64,000 nt of DNA from CAIWHR01 sp963708855 (GCA_963708855.1 CAVPUM010000031.1:1-64000); one strand, 5' to 3'; shown: positions 30,168-42,374, numbered from the stretch's first letter. Numbers and translations: made by a program. Notes: generated by a model from the letters alone, not told the origin.

Positions 30168-31032
30168 ATGACCACGCGCGACCTCGAACCCGGCATCGTC
30201 ACGGACCTCACGAATCGCCTGACCTACGCGGGCTACCTTCGGCTCGACCGGCTCCTGACCGCGCAGGAGCCGCTCTCGGGCGGCCCGGGCGCGCCGCCGC
30301 GGCACGACGAGCTGCTGTTCATCATCCAGCACCAGACCTCCGAGCTGTGGCTGAAGCTGATGATCCACGAGCTCAAGGCGGCGATCGCGTTCGTGCGCGA
30401 GGACCGGCTCGACGCGTGCTTCAAGATCCTCGCGCGGGTGAAGCTGATCCAGAAGCAGCTCTTCGAGCAGTGGGCGGTGCTGGAAACGCTGACGCCGTCC
30501 GAGTACGAGGCGTTCCGTCCGGCGCTCGGCACGTCGTCGGGCTTCCAGTCCGCGCAGTACCGCGCGCTCGAGTTCCTGCTCGGCAACAAGCAGGCGGCGA
30601 TGGTCGACGTGTTCCGCTACGACGCCGCGATCCACGCCGAGCTGTCGGCGCTGCTGCATGCGCCGAGCCTCTACGACGAATACCTGCGCCATCTCGCGCG
30701 GCGCGGGCTGCCGGTGCCCGCGCGCTGCACCGAGCGCGACTGGTCGCAGCCGTATGCGCGCGATCCCGATCTCGTCGCCGGCGTTCAAGATCATCTACGA
30801 CGATCCCGAGCGGTGGTGGGACGCCTACGAGATGGCGGAGAAGCTCGTCGATGTCGAGGAGTCGTTCCAGCTCTGGCGCTTCCGCCACATGAAGACGGTG
30901 GAACGGACGATCGGCCACAAGACGGGAACGGGCGGATCGTCGGGCGTCGGCTTTCTCAAGCGCGCGCTCGACCACACGTTCTTCCCGGAGCTGATCGACG
31001 TGCGCACGCTGATCGGCGCGAAGGCGAAGTGA
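30168..31032 (+). CDS. kynA: tryptophan 2,3-dioxygenase (apparent frameshift)
   Basis: Haem dioxygenase, first step of tryptophan to kynurenine, about 288 residues. It has the family blocks LTYAGYLRLDRLLTAQ, IIQHQTSELWLKL, SGFQSAQYRALEF and the C-terminal KTVERTIGHKTGTGGSSG with the proximal histidine region. The frame changes at about 30783 in GCCGGCGTTC. One added CG gives AFKIIYDDPERWWDAYE. TGA 31032 overlaps the kynU start (TGATG), showing coupling. Confidence 0.93.
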
Positions 31033-32283
31033 TGACGGCGCAACCGGAACCGGCACCGGCCGCCATCGCCGCGCTCGGGCCCGGCGGGCTGACCGAAGCC
31101 GGTGTGCGCGCGCACATCGCGCCGCTCTTCTCGCGCGTGCTCGACGCGCAGCGCGGCCGCATCTACCTCGCCAACCACTCGCTCGGGCGCCCGCTCGACG
31201 CGACCGAAGCACGATGTGCGCGAGGGACTCGCGCTGTGGTACGCGCGGCTGGGCGGCGCGTGGGACGCGTGGGGAGCCGAGATGGACGGCCTACCGTGCA
31301 CGGCTCGCCGCGCTCACCGGCGCGCCGCGCCCCGATTGCATCGTGCCGAAGACGAGCGCGGGGCAGGGCCTGCGCGCGGTGCTCAACACCTACGATCGCG
31401 TGCCGCGCGTCGTCGCCACGCGCGGCGAGTTCGATTCGCTCGACGTGATCCTGCGCGAGTACGCGCGCCGAGGGCGCATCTCGCTCGCGTTCGTCGAGCC
31501 GCGCGCCGACGGCGACTTCGCGGCCGAAGACATCATTGCCGCGATCGCGCCGGACACCGATCTCGTCGTCGTGTCGCAGGTGATGTTCCAGACCGGCCAG
31601 ATCGTGCCGGAGCTGCCGGCCATCGTCGCTGCGCGCCCATGCGGCCGGGCGCGCGGGTGCTGCTCGACGTCTATCACTCGCTCGGCGTGTTTCCGGTCGA
31701 TGTCGGAGCGCTCGGCGTCGATTTCGCGGTGGGCGGCAGCTACAAGTACCTGCGCGGCGGCCCGGGCGCGTGCTTCCTCTACGTCGCGCCGCGCCATCTC
31801 GACGCGGGCCTCGCCACGCTCGACATCGGCTGGTTCGCGAAGGAGTCGCCGTTCTCCTACGCCCGACCGGATCCGCCGCGCTACGCCGCCGGCGGCGACG
31901 CGTGGCTCGAATCGACGCCGGCGGTGCTGCCGTTCTACCAGGCGCGCGCGGGGCAGGTGTTCACGCAGGCGATCGGCGTCGCGCGGCTGCGCGAGCACTC
32001 GCTCGCAAATGCAGCGGCGGCTGGTCGCGCTGCTGGCCGAGCACGGGATCGCGCGCGCGGGGGGGCAGCGGAGCGCGGCGCCTTCGTCGTCGTTCGCCAC
32101 CGCGACGCCCGGGCGTGGTCGGCGGCGCTCGATGCGCGCGGGATCGCGACGGACGCCCGCGGCGAATGGCTGCGCCTTACCCCCGACGTGCTGACGACCG
32201 ACGCCGAGCTCGAGGCCGCGGCCACCGCGCTCGCGGAAATCGCGAAGCGCGGCAATCCTTCCGCTAGCCGGCGTTGCGGGTGA
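31032..32283 (+). CDS. kynU: kynureninase (apparent frameshifts)
   Basis: PLP enzyme cleaving kynurenine to anthranilate and alanine, about 415 residues. Seen in pieces: IYLANHSLGRPLD, HDVREGLALWYARLGGAWD, RLAALTGAPRPDCIVPKTSA, LLDVYHSLGVFPVDV and the PLP-lysine motif VGGSYKYLRGGPGACFLYV. Frame changes occur near 31207, 31288, 31635-31650, 32010 and 32065, and several fit loss of one CG or GC. The exact C-terminus is uncertain. The readable frame ends at 32283 and overlaps the convergent DUF2970 gene. The only other kynurenine-route gene seen is kynA. Confidence 0.88.
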
Positions 32284-32531
32284 TGAAGGTCACCAGCGCG
32301 ATCAGCGCCAGCACGAACGCCAGGCCCGACAGCAGGCCGACGATCACCACGTGCAGCGGCTTGATCGTCACGGTGTCCTGCTGCATGTGCCGTCCCTTGC
32401 GGACGCCGAAGAAGCTCCAGAACACCGCGCCCGCGACCTGCATGAACGTCGCCGGCTTCGGTGCGGCGGGAGGCGGCGACAGGCGCAGGCGCCGGGGGCG
32501 GGGCTTCAGGCGGATGCACGCGGGTCACCAT
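32264..32531 (-). CDS. DUF2970 small membrane protein (apparent frameshift)
   Basis: About 89 residues. A Pro/Ala-rich N-terminus (MVTRVHPPEAPPPAPAP) leads, after one restored CG near 32465, into TFMQVAGAVFWSFFGVRKG and VTIKPLHVVIVGLLSGLAFV. This pattern is that of the DUF2970 family: FWSFFGVRK, then one transmembrane helix. It ends at TAG 32264. It is common in betaproteobacteria and of unknown function, and it converges with kynU. Confidence 0.75.
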
Positions 32532-32614
32532 CAAGGGGCGAAAACATGGGGAAATGGTAGCACCCGCGGCGATCGCGACCCCTGGCAACCCGCTCCGGCG
32601 GACCCGGTCCGGCG

Positions 32615-32642
32615 CTTGAATCGGCCCGGCAAGACCCCATTT
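32615..32642 (+). promoter_or_regulatory. sigma-32 heat-shock promoter of clpB
   Basis: CTTGAA (32615-32620), 14 bases, then CCCCATTT (32635-32642). This is close to the RpoH consensus CTTGAAA-N11-16-CCCCATNT and lies about 30 bases before the clpB start. It implies heat-shock control of this chaperone. Confidence 0.8.
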
Positions 32643-32672
32643 GCGACTGTAGTCATTACCGGGGACATGACC

Positions 32673-35265
<2,593 letters not shown>

Positions 35266-35307
35266 GCGCGGGCGGGCGACGGGATCAGCGGCCCCCCGGC
35301 GCGTAGA

Positions 35308-35923
35308 ATGCGACGCTCGTCGACGACGTCGCGAGCCGGTCACGCCTCCGGAACGGCGTTCCCCCGCGTGGGCACGCGCCGTCGACCAGGCTTCGGCCTG
35401 GGTCGAGCGCTTCGCGCCGCTGGTCGCGGCCGGCGCCCGGGTGCTGGATCTCGCCTGCGGCTACGGCCGTCACGCGCGCTTCTTTGCCGCCCGCGGCGCC
35501 CGCGTGCTCGCGGTCGATCGCGACGCGGCCGCGCTGGCGACGCTCGCCGGGGAGGAGCGCATCGCGACGCGTGCGCTCGATCTCGAGGCCGGGGGCTGGC
35601 CGCTGCCGGGCGAGCGGTTCGACGCCATCGTCGTCGCGAACTACCTGCACCGGCCGCTGTTCCCGTTCCTGCTTGCCGCGCTGGCGGAGGACGGCGTGCT
35701 GATCTACGAGACCTTCGCCCGCGGCAACGAAGCCTACGGCCGGCCGGCGAATCCGGATTTCCTGCTGGAGCGTGGCGAGCTGCTGCAACTCGCGGCTCGC
35801 GGCCTGACCGTCGTCGCGTTCGAGCAGGGCGTCGTCTCCGCGCCGGAACCCGGCGCCGTCTTGCAACGCCTTGCCGCCGTCGGCCCCGGCCGTCCGTGGC
35901 CCCCGGCGCTGCCGGGCGGATGA
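35308..35923 (+). CDS. class I SAM-dependent methyltransferase (apparent frameshift)
   Basis: About 205 residues. The SAM-binding motif is VLDLACGYGRHARFFAARG, with acidic VLAVDRD, then FDAIVVANYLHRPLFPFLL and VLIYETFARGNEAYGRP. The last two are typical of a small methyltransferase family found next to dapA in betaproteobacteria. ATG 35308 opens a frame that joins the conserved part after adding one CG at about 35367. The substrate is unknown. Confidence 0.8.
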
Positions 35924-35996
35924 CCTTCGACGCCAACCGACGGGCCGACGGGATTCGAATGGAGTAAAATCGCTCTTTTTCCGCGGTGCTTCCTCC

Positions 35997-36884
35997 ATGT
36001 TGACCGGTAGTCTCGTCGCGATCGCGACGCCGATGGGCAAGGGCGGCTCGCTCGATCTTCCCGTGCTCGGCAAGCTGATCGACTTCCATGTCGCCAACGG
36101 CACGGCCGGCATCGTCGCCGTCGGCACCACGGGCGAATCGCCCACTGTCGATTTCGACGAGCACTGCCTGCTGATCAAGGCGGCGGTGCAGCATGCCCGC
36201 GGGCGCATTCCGATCGTAGCCGGCACGGGTGCGAATTCCACGTCGGAGGCCATCGCGCTCACGGCCTACGCGAAGGAGGCGGGCGCGCACAGCTGCCTCT
36301 CCGTCGTCCCCTACTACAACAAGCCGACGCAGGAAGGGCTGTATCGGCACTTTCGCGCGATTGCCGAGAAGGTCGACCTGCCGCTCATCCTCTACAACGT
36401 GCCGGGCCGCACGGTCGCCGACCTCGCCAACGACACGGTGTTGCGCCTGGCGCAGGTTCCGGGCATCGTCGGCATCAAGGACGCCACCGCGGACCTCGGC
36501 CGCGGCAGCGAGCTCGTCAAGGCGCTGGCTGCGGCGAAGAGGCGCGACTTCGCCGTCTACAGCGGCGACGACATCACGGGACTCCCGCTGCTGCTGATGG
36601 GCGGACATGGCGTGATCTCGGTCACCGCCAACGTGGCGCCGAAGCTGATGGCCGAGATGTGCAAGGCAGCGCTCGCCGGCGACATCGCCGCGGCGCGCGA
36701 GCGCAACGATCGCCTGCTCTCGCTGCACCGGTGGCTGTTCGTCGAGGCGAATCCGATTCCCGTGAAGTGGGCGCTGGCGGAAATGGGCATGATCGAAAAC
36801 GAGCTGCGGCTGCCGCTGGTGCCGCTATCTTCCAGGCACTTCGAGGCGGTCCGCGCCGCGTTGCGCGAAGCGGGGTGCGTATGA
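35997..36884 (+). CDS. dapA: 4-hydroxy-tetrahydrodipicolinate synthase
   Basis: 295 residues, intact. First committed step of lysine/meso-DAP synthesis. Seen: MLTGSLVAIATPM, VGTTGESPTVDFDEH, SVVPYYNKPTQEGLYRHF, the catalytic tyrosine in LYNVPGRTVADL and the Schiff-base lysine in GIVGIKDATAD. Its stop overlaps the bamC start (ATGA), the usual dapA-bamC coupling. Confidence 0.96.
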   Translation: MLTGSLVAIATPMGKGGSLDLPVLGKLIDFHVANGTAGIVAVGTTGESPTVDFDEHCLLIKAAVQHARGRIPIVAGTGANSTSEAIALTAYAKEAGAHSCLSVVPYYNKPTQEGLYRHFRAIAEKVDLPLILYNVPGRTVADLANDTVLRLAQVPGIVGIKDATADLGRGSELVKALAAAKRRDFAVYSGDDITGLPLLLMGGHGVISVTANVAPKLMAEMCKAALAGDIAAARERNDRLLSLHRWLFVEANPIPVKWALAEMGMIENELRLPLVPLSSRHFEAVRAALREAGCV

Positions 36885-38048
36885 CGACGTCGAAGGTGCC
36901 AGGCATGTTGCACGCGAACTCACGGGCGCCGCTGCGCGCGCTCGCCGCCATCGCCGTCGGCCTCGCGCTCGCGAGCTGCGAATCGTCCACGACGTCGCTC
37001 ACGAAGCGCATCGATTACAAGTCCGAATCGCGCGCCCCGGCGCTCGAGCTGCCGCCCGACCTCGCGGCTCCGCAGTACGACGACCGCTACACGGTGACGA
37101 CCGCGTCCGGTCTCGCGGCGCAGGGCGCCAATCGCCCGCGCGCGCGTCGAGGGGATCGCGGTCAACGCGACGCCGGAAGCGCGCATCGTGCGCGGCGGCA
37201 CCGAGCGCTGGCTCGTGGTCAGGACCACGCCCCAGGACGCCTGGAACACGCTGCGCAAGTTCTGGATCGACACGGGCTTCGTGCTGGCGGTCGAGCAACC
37301 GACACTCGGCATCATGGAAACCGATTGGGCGGAGAATCGCGCCGGCATGCCGAGCGATTTCCTGCAGAACACGATCGGCAAGATCGCGGACGTCTTCGCG
37401 TCGACCTACAAGCGCGACAAGTTCCGCACGCGGCTCGAAGTGGGCACCGAGCCGGGCACGGTCGACATCTACATCTCGCACCGCGGGGCCGAGCAGGTGC
37501 CGACCACCTACATCGACAACAAGCCCAGTTCGCCGGCGGCGTTCGTGTGGGCGGTCTCGCCGCCGAACCCCGGTCTCGAAGCCGAGATGCTGGGACGCGT
37601 GATGGTGCGTTTCGGAACGCCCGCTCCGGCCGCCGCGGCGGCGCTGCAGGCGGCGGCCGCCAGTCCGGGGCCCGACCGCGCACGCCTGGAGAAGGAGGCG
37701 AATGGCGCCTACCAACTCGTCGTCGACGATGGCTTCGACCGTGCGTGGCGCCGCGTCGGCCTCGCGCTCGACCGTGTCGGCTTCACCGTGGTCGACCGCG
37801 ACCGGTCCAAGGGCACGTATTTCGTGCGGTATGCCGACCCCGACACCGACGGCGCCAAGAAGGAAAAAGGCCTTCTCGACAAGCTCCAGTTCTGGAAGAC
37901 CGACGTCGAGAAGGTGGAGCAGTACCGGATCACCGTGGCGGAGGCCAACCCGCGCAGCCTGGTGACCGTGCAGGACCCGAACGGCGCCGCCGACAAGACC
38001 GCGACCGGCGAGAAGATCCTCTCGCTTCTGCGCGATCAGCTCAAGTAA
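36881..38048 (+). CDS. bamC: outer membrane assembly lipoprotein BamC (apparent frameshift)
   Basis: About 389 residues. Lipoprotein signal with lipobox LASC, then the unstructured BamD-binding segment (IDYKSESRAPALELPPDL). Two helix-grip domains follow: TTPQDAWNTLRKFWIDTGF and DDGFDRAWRRVGLALDRVGF. It ends KILSLLRDQLK. The frame changes at about 37143 within a CGCGCGCG run, where one CG appears lost. It is a component of the BAM complex that inserts outer-membrane proteins. Confidence 0.9.
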
Positions 38049-38061
38049 CGGCGCGGCGCGC

Positions 38062-38826
38062 ATGCGCTTCGCGTCATTGGGCAGCGGCAGCGAAGGCAAC
38101 GGCCTCGTCGTCGAGTCGGGCGGCACGCGCGTCCTGATCGATTGCGGATTCGGTGTTCGCGGCGCGGCCACCCGCCTGGGTCGGCTCGGGCTCGCGCCGT
38201 CGTCGATCACGGCGATTCTCGTCACCCACGAGCACTCCGACCACGTCGGCGGAGTGCCCGCGTTTGCGGCACGCCACCGCATCCCGGTCTGGGCCACGTT
38301 CGGCACGCTCGCCGCGGTCTCGGAACGGTTCGAGGGCATGCCGCGCGTCTACGGCTTCGACAGCCACGACCGGTTCGCGATCGACGCGCTGGAGATCGTG
38401 CCGGTGCCGGTTCCGCACGACGCGCGCGAGCCCGTGCAGTACGTCGTGGGCGACGGCGCACATCGCGTCGGGGTATTGACCGACCTCGGCGTGTCGACCG
38501 TCCACGTGGAAGCGTGCCTGTCCGGCTGCGACGCGCTGGTGCTCGAATGCAATCATGACCTCGACCTGCTGGAGAACGGCGACTATCCCTATCCGCTGAA
38601 GCAGAGGATCGCCGGGCGTCTCGGCCACCTGCACAACGAGGCTGCCGCGGACATCCTGGCGAGCATCGACACCTCGGGTCTGAAGCACATCATCGCCGCG
38701 CATCTGTCGAAGCAGAACAACACGCCCGAGTTGGCGCGGACCGCACTCTCCGCGGCGCTGGGCTGTGCGCCGGACTGGATCGGCATCGCCGACCAGGCCG
38801 CCGGCTTCGACTGGCGCGAGATGTAA
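38062..38826 (+). CDS. MBL-fold metallo-hydrolase (YycJ/VicX-like)
   Basis: 254 residues, intact. The metallo-beta-lactamase metal motif is THEHSDHVGG, with downstream VGVLTDLGVSTVHV and LECNHDLDLLENGDYPYPLK, the latter a signature of the YycJ group. This group has 5'-3' exonuclease activity in some species. The start ATG 38062 has CGGCGCGGCGC rather than a clear Shine-Dalgarno. It sits between bamC and purC, a frequent betaproteobacterial order. Confidence 0.88.
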   Translation: MRFASLGSGSEGNGLVVESGGTRVLIDCGFGVRGAATRLGRLGLAPSSITAILVTHEHSDHVGGVPAFAARHRIPVWATFGTLAAVSERFEGMPRVYGFDSHDRFAIDALEIVPVPVPHDAREPVQYVVGDGAHRVGVLTDLGVSTVHVEACLSGCDALVLECNHDLDLLENGDYPYPLKQRIAGRLGHLHNEAAADILASIDTSGLKHIIAAHLSKQNNTPELARTALSAALGCAPDWIGIADQAAGFDWREM

Positions 38827-38881
38827 CGCGGGCCGACCACGTTCGGAAAGCGTGGTCCCTTTCCATCTGGGGGAGAAGGCA

Positions 38882-39604
38882 ATGGAACTGCGGCAGGAGC
38901 TCTACAAGGGAAAAGCCAAGACGGTCTACGCGACCGACGATCCGCACTGCCTCGTCATGCATTATCGCGACGACGTGTCGGCGTTCGACGGCGTCAAGCT
39001 CGCCAAGCTGCCGCAGAAGGGGGAGACCAACAACAAGATCAACGCGTACGTGATGGGCCGGCTCGCCGCGGCCGGCATTCCGACGCATTTCATCCGGCTG
39101 CTGAACGAGCGCGAATCGCTGGTGAAGGCGATGAAGATGATCCCGGTCGAGTGCGTCGTGCGCAACGTCTGCGCGGGATCGATGGCCAAGCGCTACGGCA
39201 TTGCGGAGGGCACGAAGCTCGTCGAGCCCATTTTCGAGTTCTTCCTCAAGAGCGATGCGCTCCACGATCCGCTTTGCAACGAGGACCATGTCCGGGTGCT
39301 GGGCTGGGCGAGCGCCGAGGAAATCGCGCAGATGAAGGCGCTCACCCACGACGTCAACGCGGTGCTGCGCCCGATGTTCGCCAACGCCGGCATCGACCTC
39401 GTCGACTACAAGCTCGAATTCGGGCATCCGGTTGGCGAACCCGGCTCGCCCCTGATGCTGGGCGACGAGTTCACGCCGGACGGCTGCCGGCTGTGGGATG
39501 CGAAGACCGGCGAGAAGCTCGACAAGGACCGTTTCCGGCGCGATCTCGGCAGCGTGATCGAGCACTACCGCGAAGTGGCGCGGCGCATCGGGGCGCCGTT
39601 GTAG
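38882..39604 (+). CDS. purC: phosphoribosylaminoimidazole-succinocarboxamide synthase
   Basis: 240 residues, intact, the length of the short bacterial PurC. Seen: LYKGKAKTVYATDDP, DDVSAFDG, KLPQKGETNNKINAYV, PVECVVRNVCAGSMAKRYG and DYKLEFGHP. It catalyses addition of aspartate to CAIR in purine synthesis. A strong GGGGGAGAAGG ribosome site precedes it, and a terminator follows. Confidence 0.96.
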   Translation: MELRQELYKGKAKTVYATDDPHCLVMHYRDDVSAFDGVKLAKLPQKGETNNKINAYVMGRLAAAGIPTHFIRLLNERESLVKAMKMIPVECVVRNVCAGSMAKRYGIAEGTKLVEPIFEFFLKSDALHDPLCNEDHVRVLGWASAEEIAQMKALTHDVNAVLRPMFANAGIDLVDYKLEFGHPVGEPGSPLMLGDEFTPDGCRLWDAKTGEKLDKDRFRRDLGSVIEHYREVARRIGAPL

Positions 39605-39626
39605 CGGCCGCGCCCAGCCTTGCAGG

Positions 39627-39656
39627 AAAAAGCCGACCCAAAGGCCGGCTTTTTTT
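39627..39656 (+). terminator. bidirectional intrinsic terminator after purC
   Basis: AAAAAGCC and GGCTTTTT form the stem, with A and T tracts on opposite sides, between convergent purC and the small lipoprotein gene. Confidence 0.85.
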
Positions 39657-39674
39657 GCACCGAAACAGGACGGC

Positions 39675-39893
39675 TTACTTCTTCGGGGCGGCATCCTTTG
39701 GCGGCTCGGCCGCAGGCGCGGGTGCAGCCGTTGGGGCCGGGGCCGGCGCGGGTGCAGCCGTCGGGGCCGGGGCCGGAGCAGGCGCGGCGGCGGGTGCAGG
39801 CGCCGCGGACTTCGCGGGTTCGGCCGGCTTCTGTTGGCCGCAAGCGGTCAGTGCGAGCGTGATGGCGGCGGCGAGGATGAGCGACTTGTTCAT
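39675..39893 (-). CDS. small Ala/Pro-repeat lipoprotein
   Basis: 72 residues. Lipoprotein signal MNKSLILAAAITLALTAC with lipobox LTAC. The rest is low complexity: repeats of APAPAPAPTAAPAPAP and a final KDAAPKK. At DNA level the repeats are a 30-base unit present about twice (39718-39778). Likely an outer-membrane-anchored spacer-like lipoprotein. A strong promoter lies about 110 bases upstream. Function unknown. Confidence 0.75.
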   Translation of the reverse strand: MNKSLILAAAITLALTACGQQKPAEPAKSAAPAPAAAPAPAPAPTAAPAPAPAPTAAPAPAAEPPKDAAPKK

Positions 39894-40001
39894 GGTTCGT
39901 TTCCTTACGCTAGAGTCGGAAAAATCGTTCTTGGATCGGCAACCGTGAGCGCGCGAGGCAAAAACAACACCACCGTCGCGTGGACCAGCAACCGTACCCG
40001 T

Positions 40002-40029
40002 ATTATACAAGATTGCCTATAAAATTCAA
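40002..40029 (-). promoter_or_regulatory. sigma-70 promoter of the small lipoprotein gene
   Basis: On the minus strand TTGAAT (40024-40029) and a perfect TATAAT (40002-40007) are 16 bases apart in an A+T-rich patch. The implied transcript has a leader of about 100 bases before ATG 39893. Confidence 0.6.
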
Positions 40030-40076
40030 AGAGATTGTGCGCTGCACCAAGAATTGGGTCGGCGCCGGTCCTGCCC

Positions 40077-40607
40077 TCAGAGCCCAAGCACCGTCGGCGT
40101 CACGCCAGGCTCGGAACTTTCGCTGATCGCATCGAAACGAGTGACGAGCGGTTGGGCCCCGACGGGGTCGCCGATCGACAACGCCGCGCGCGGCTGGGAG
40201 ACATGAAACCGGTGCAGGAAATGGACGCCGTCGACGATCAGCAATGGATCCATCGCCTGGCGTGCGTCCTGGCCGGTGCGGCGTATCGCGATGGCGTGCC
40301 CGTGGTATTTCAGGAGGTTCAGAAGCCTCGGACAGGACCGCTCGATCCAACCCGTGTCGTGGACGACGATCTCGACCTTTGCCGCCGGGTTCGACCGCAG
40401 GAACGCGCTGATCGTCTCGGCGCGCACTGCGTTGTTCCAGCCCATGCCGGACAGATCGACGTCGAACACGCGGATCGAATGTTTCGCGATCCCGAGGAGC
40501 GTATCGATCGCGGCGACCTGCGCGGCAATGGTCGCGAGTGCTTCCCGCCGTGGCAACGGATCGGCGGACATGCCGGCGTCAGGTGGTGTCGGCGTGGACG
40601 TAACCAT
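40077..40607 (-). CDS. conserved hypothetical protein (phospholipase D-fold-like)
   Basis: 176 residues from ATG 40607. An alternative ATG at 40571 gives 164 residues and follows the upstream stop by 7 bases. The pattern of strands and helices (SIRVFDVDLSGMGWNN, VEIVVHDTGWIERSCPRLLN, AMDPLLIVDGVHFLHRFH) resembles one half of a PLD-type fold, but I see no HKD motif. The N-terminus overlaps the 3' end of the JmjC/cupin gene, so the two are co-expressed. Function unknown. Confidence 0.65.
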   Translation of the reverse strand: MVTSTPTPPDAGMSADPLPRREALATIAAQVAAIDTLLGIAKHSIRVFDVDLSGMGWNNAVRAETISAFLRSNPAAKVEIVVHDTGWIERSCPRLLNLLKYHGHAIAIRRTGQDARQAMDPLLIVDGVHFLHRFHVSQPRAALSIGDPVGAQPLVTRFDAISESSEPGVTPTVLGL

Positions 40608-41742
40608 CACGATACCAATTGTAGAGAATCTTGGCCGACTCCGGGGGCATGCCCACGGCCCGGCGCGGCGCGAGCGAACGATTGTTGGCCAGCTGCCGCA
40701 GGGTCTCACTGCCCACGGGCGGCCAGCGCAAGGCGGTGCCATTGATGAAAAGGTGGGTCGAGTCGTAGAGCAGCTGCGTGCGCGTGTCCAGGCGCACGCC
40801 GTGCTTCGCCGTCCGGGCCCGGAACGCGGCCTGCAACAGTGCCCGCCGGGGCGGAACGAAATAGACGTGCGGCTTCGGTTCCGAAAGCCAGCAGCCGAGG
40901 AAACGCGCAACGGTCGTCCGGTCCCAGGCAATGCCCCGCAGCATTCGCGCGCAGCGTCGGCGCATCGCCGAGCCGATCTCGGCGGGCGCGCGGACAGGCG
41001 CGAGGTCGGGGTCGGCGTAGCGACCGGGCAGGTCGAGCTCGTCGCGCAGGAAGTCCAGGAAGGCCGCGCCGAGCTCGGTCGCGCCCGCTGCGCGAAACCC
41101 GATCGAGTAGGTCGTGCAGGCATCGATGGCCACGCCGTCGTGGGCGTATTCGGGCGGCAGGTAGAGGATGTCGCCCGGCGCCAGCACTTCGTCGTGCGAG
41201 GGCAGGAACCGGCGCAGGATCTTCAATGGCAGCCGCGGCCTCAGCGCGTGGCTCTCCTGGCGGCCGTAGCGCCAGCGGCGACGCCCGAAGCCCTGCAGCA
41301 GGAAGACATCGTACGAATCGAGGTGCGGGCCGACACCCCCGCCGGGTGCGGCGTAGCTCACCATCAGGTCGTCCAGGCGCGCGTAGGGCAGAAACGAAAA
41401 GCGGCGCAGCAGCGCGTCGCCCGCCGGATCGACGAGATTCACACCCTGGACGAGCAGCGTCCAGTCGCGCGCGGGCAGCGATTTGAAATCGGCGCGGCGC
41501 AACGGTCCATGGGTGAGCGACCAATGCGCGCCGTCGCGCACGAGAAGCCGCGACTCGACGTCGTCGCGCCGTGCGAGCGCGAAAAGTTCCGTTGCGCTGA
41601 AAAGCCCCGTGAAGCCGGCGATCGCCCCGCGCACCAGCAACGGCTTCTTTTGCCAGTGGCGCCGCAGGAATGTCGCCGTGGCCAGCCCTCCCAACGGCGC
41701 GGCGGGAGCACGGGTTCGACCGTGCGCAGGGGACCCAGCCAT
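40579..41742 (-). CDS. JmjC-type cupin oxygenase (RoxA/YcfD-like ribosomal oxygenase)
   Basis: 387 residues, intact. It starts with a short tail, then FLRRHWQKKPLLVRGAI, a YcfD signature. The Fe(II) motif HxD is in GPHLDSYDVFLLQGFGRRRW, with the second His expected in the strand LYLPPEYAHDGVA. A C-terminal dimer/winged-helix part follows (IAWDRTTVARFLGCWLSEPK). YcfD hydroxylates an arginine of ribosomal protein L16. The same role is likely but inferred. Divergent from the FKBP gene. Confidence 0.85.
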   Translation of the reverse strand: MAGSPAHGRTRAPAAPLGGLATATFLRRHWQKKPLLVRGAIAGFTGLFSATELFALARRDDVESRLLVRDGAHWSLTHGPLRRADFKSLPARDWTLLVQGVNLVDPAGDALLRRFSFLPYARLDDLMVSYAAPGGGVGPHLDSYDVFLLQGFGRRRWRYGRQESHALRPRLPLKILRRFLPSHDEVLAPGDILYLPPEYAHDGVAIDACTTYSIGFRAAGATELGAAFLDFLRDELDLPGRYADPDLAPVRAPAEIGSAMRRRCARMLRGIAWDRTTVARFLGCWLSEPKPHVYFVPPRRALLQAAFRARTAKHGVRLDTRTQLLYDSTHLFINGTALRWPPVGSETLRQLANNRSLAPRRAVGMPPESAKILYNWYRDGYVHADTT

Positions 41743-41779
41743 CTGCCGATTATAGCGAGGCGCCGGCGATGCGCTGCGC

Positions 41780-41785
41780 TACAAT
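41780..41785 (+). promoter_or_regulatory. -10 box (TACAAT) of the FKBP gene
   Basis: TACAAT about 90 bases before ATG 41872 in the divergent intergenic region. No clear -35. Confidence 0.25.
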
Positions 41786-41871
41786 GGCAACCGCTCTCGC
41801 GGGCCGACCGTGCCTGCAGCGCAGCGCGCTCGTTCCCCCAGCCTCTCCTTCTTATCCCCCACGGTTTAACC

Positions 41872-42360
41872 ATGAACATCTTCGCCAACACCGTCGTCAC
41901 GCTGACGTTCGAGCTCTTCGACGCCGACGGCGTACTGCTCGAGTCCACGGACGAGCCGATCACGTATCTTCACGGCGGCCATTCCGGCATGCTGCCCAAG
42001 CTCGAGGACGCTCTCAATCTGAAGAAGGCCGGCGACGCGGTGTCCGTCGACGTCGAGCCGGAAGACGGATTCGGCGACTACGATCCCGAGCTCGTCAAGC
42101 TGGAGACGGCCGACCGGCTGCCGCCGGAGATCGAGGTCGGCATGCAGTTCGAGGCGCACACGAGCGCCAATGAGGAGCACGGCAGCGGCATGGTGTTCAC
42201 GGTCACCGACATCGCGGACGGCAAGGTCGTCCTGGACGGCAATCACCCGTGGGCCGGCAAGCGGTTGCGCTTCGACTGCCAGATTCTCGAAGTGCGCGCG
42301 GCAACCGCCGAGGAGGTCGAGCACGGGCATGTGCACGGCGCCGGTGGGCACCACCACTGA
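41872..42360 (+). CDS. slyD: FKBP-type peptidyl-prolyl isomerase (SlyD-like)
   Basis: 162 residues, intact. It has VTLTFELFDADGVLLES, then YLHGGHSGMLPKLEDAL, typical of SlyD with its flap insertion (VEPEDGFGDYDPELV). HPWAGKRLRFDCQILEVR leads to a short His-rich tail (HGHVHGAGGHHH) able to bind Ni or Zn. It folds and chaperones proteins in the cytoplasm. Confidence 0.9.
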   Translation: MNIFANTVVTLTFELFDADGVLLESTDEPITYLHGGHSGMLPKLEDALNLKKAGDAVSVDVEPEDGFGDYDPELVKLETADRLPPEIEVGMQFEAHTSANEEHGSGMVFTVTDIADGKVVLDGNHPWAGKRLRFDCQILEVRAATAEEVEHGHVHGAGGHHH

Positions 42361-42374
42361 CGGTGAACGAGAGA

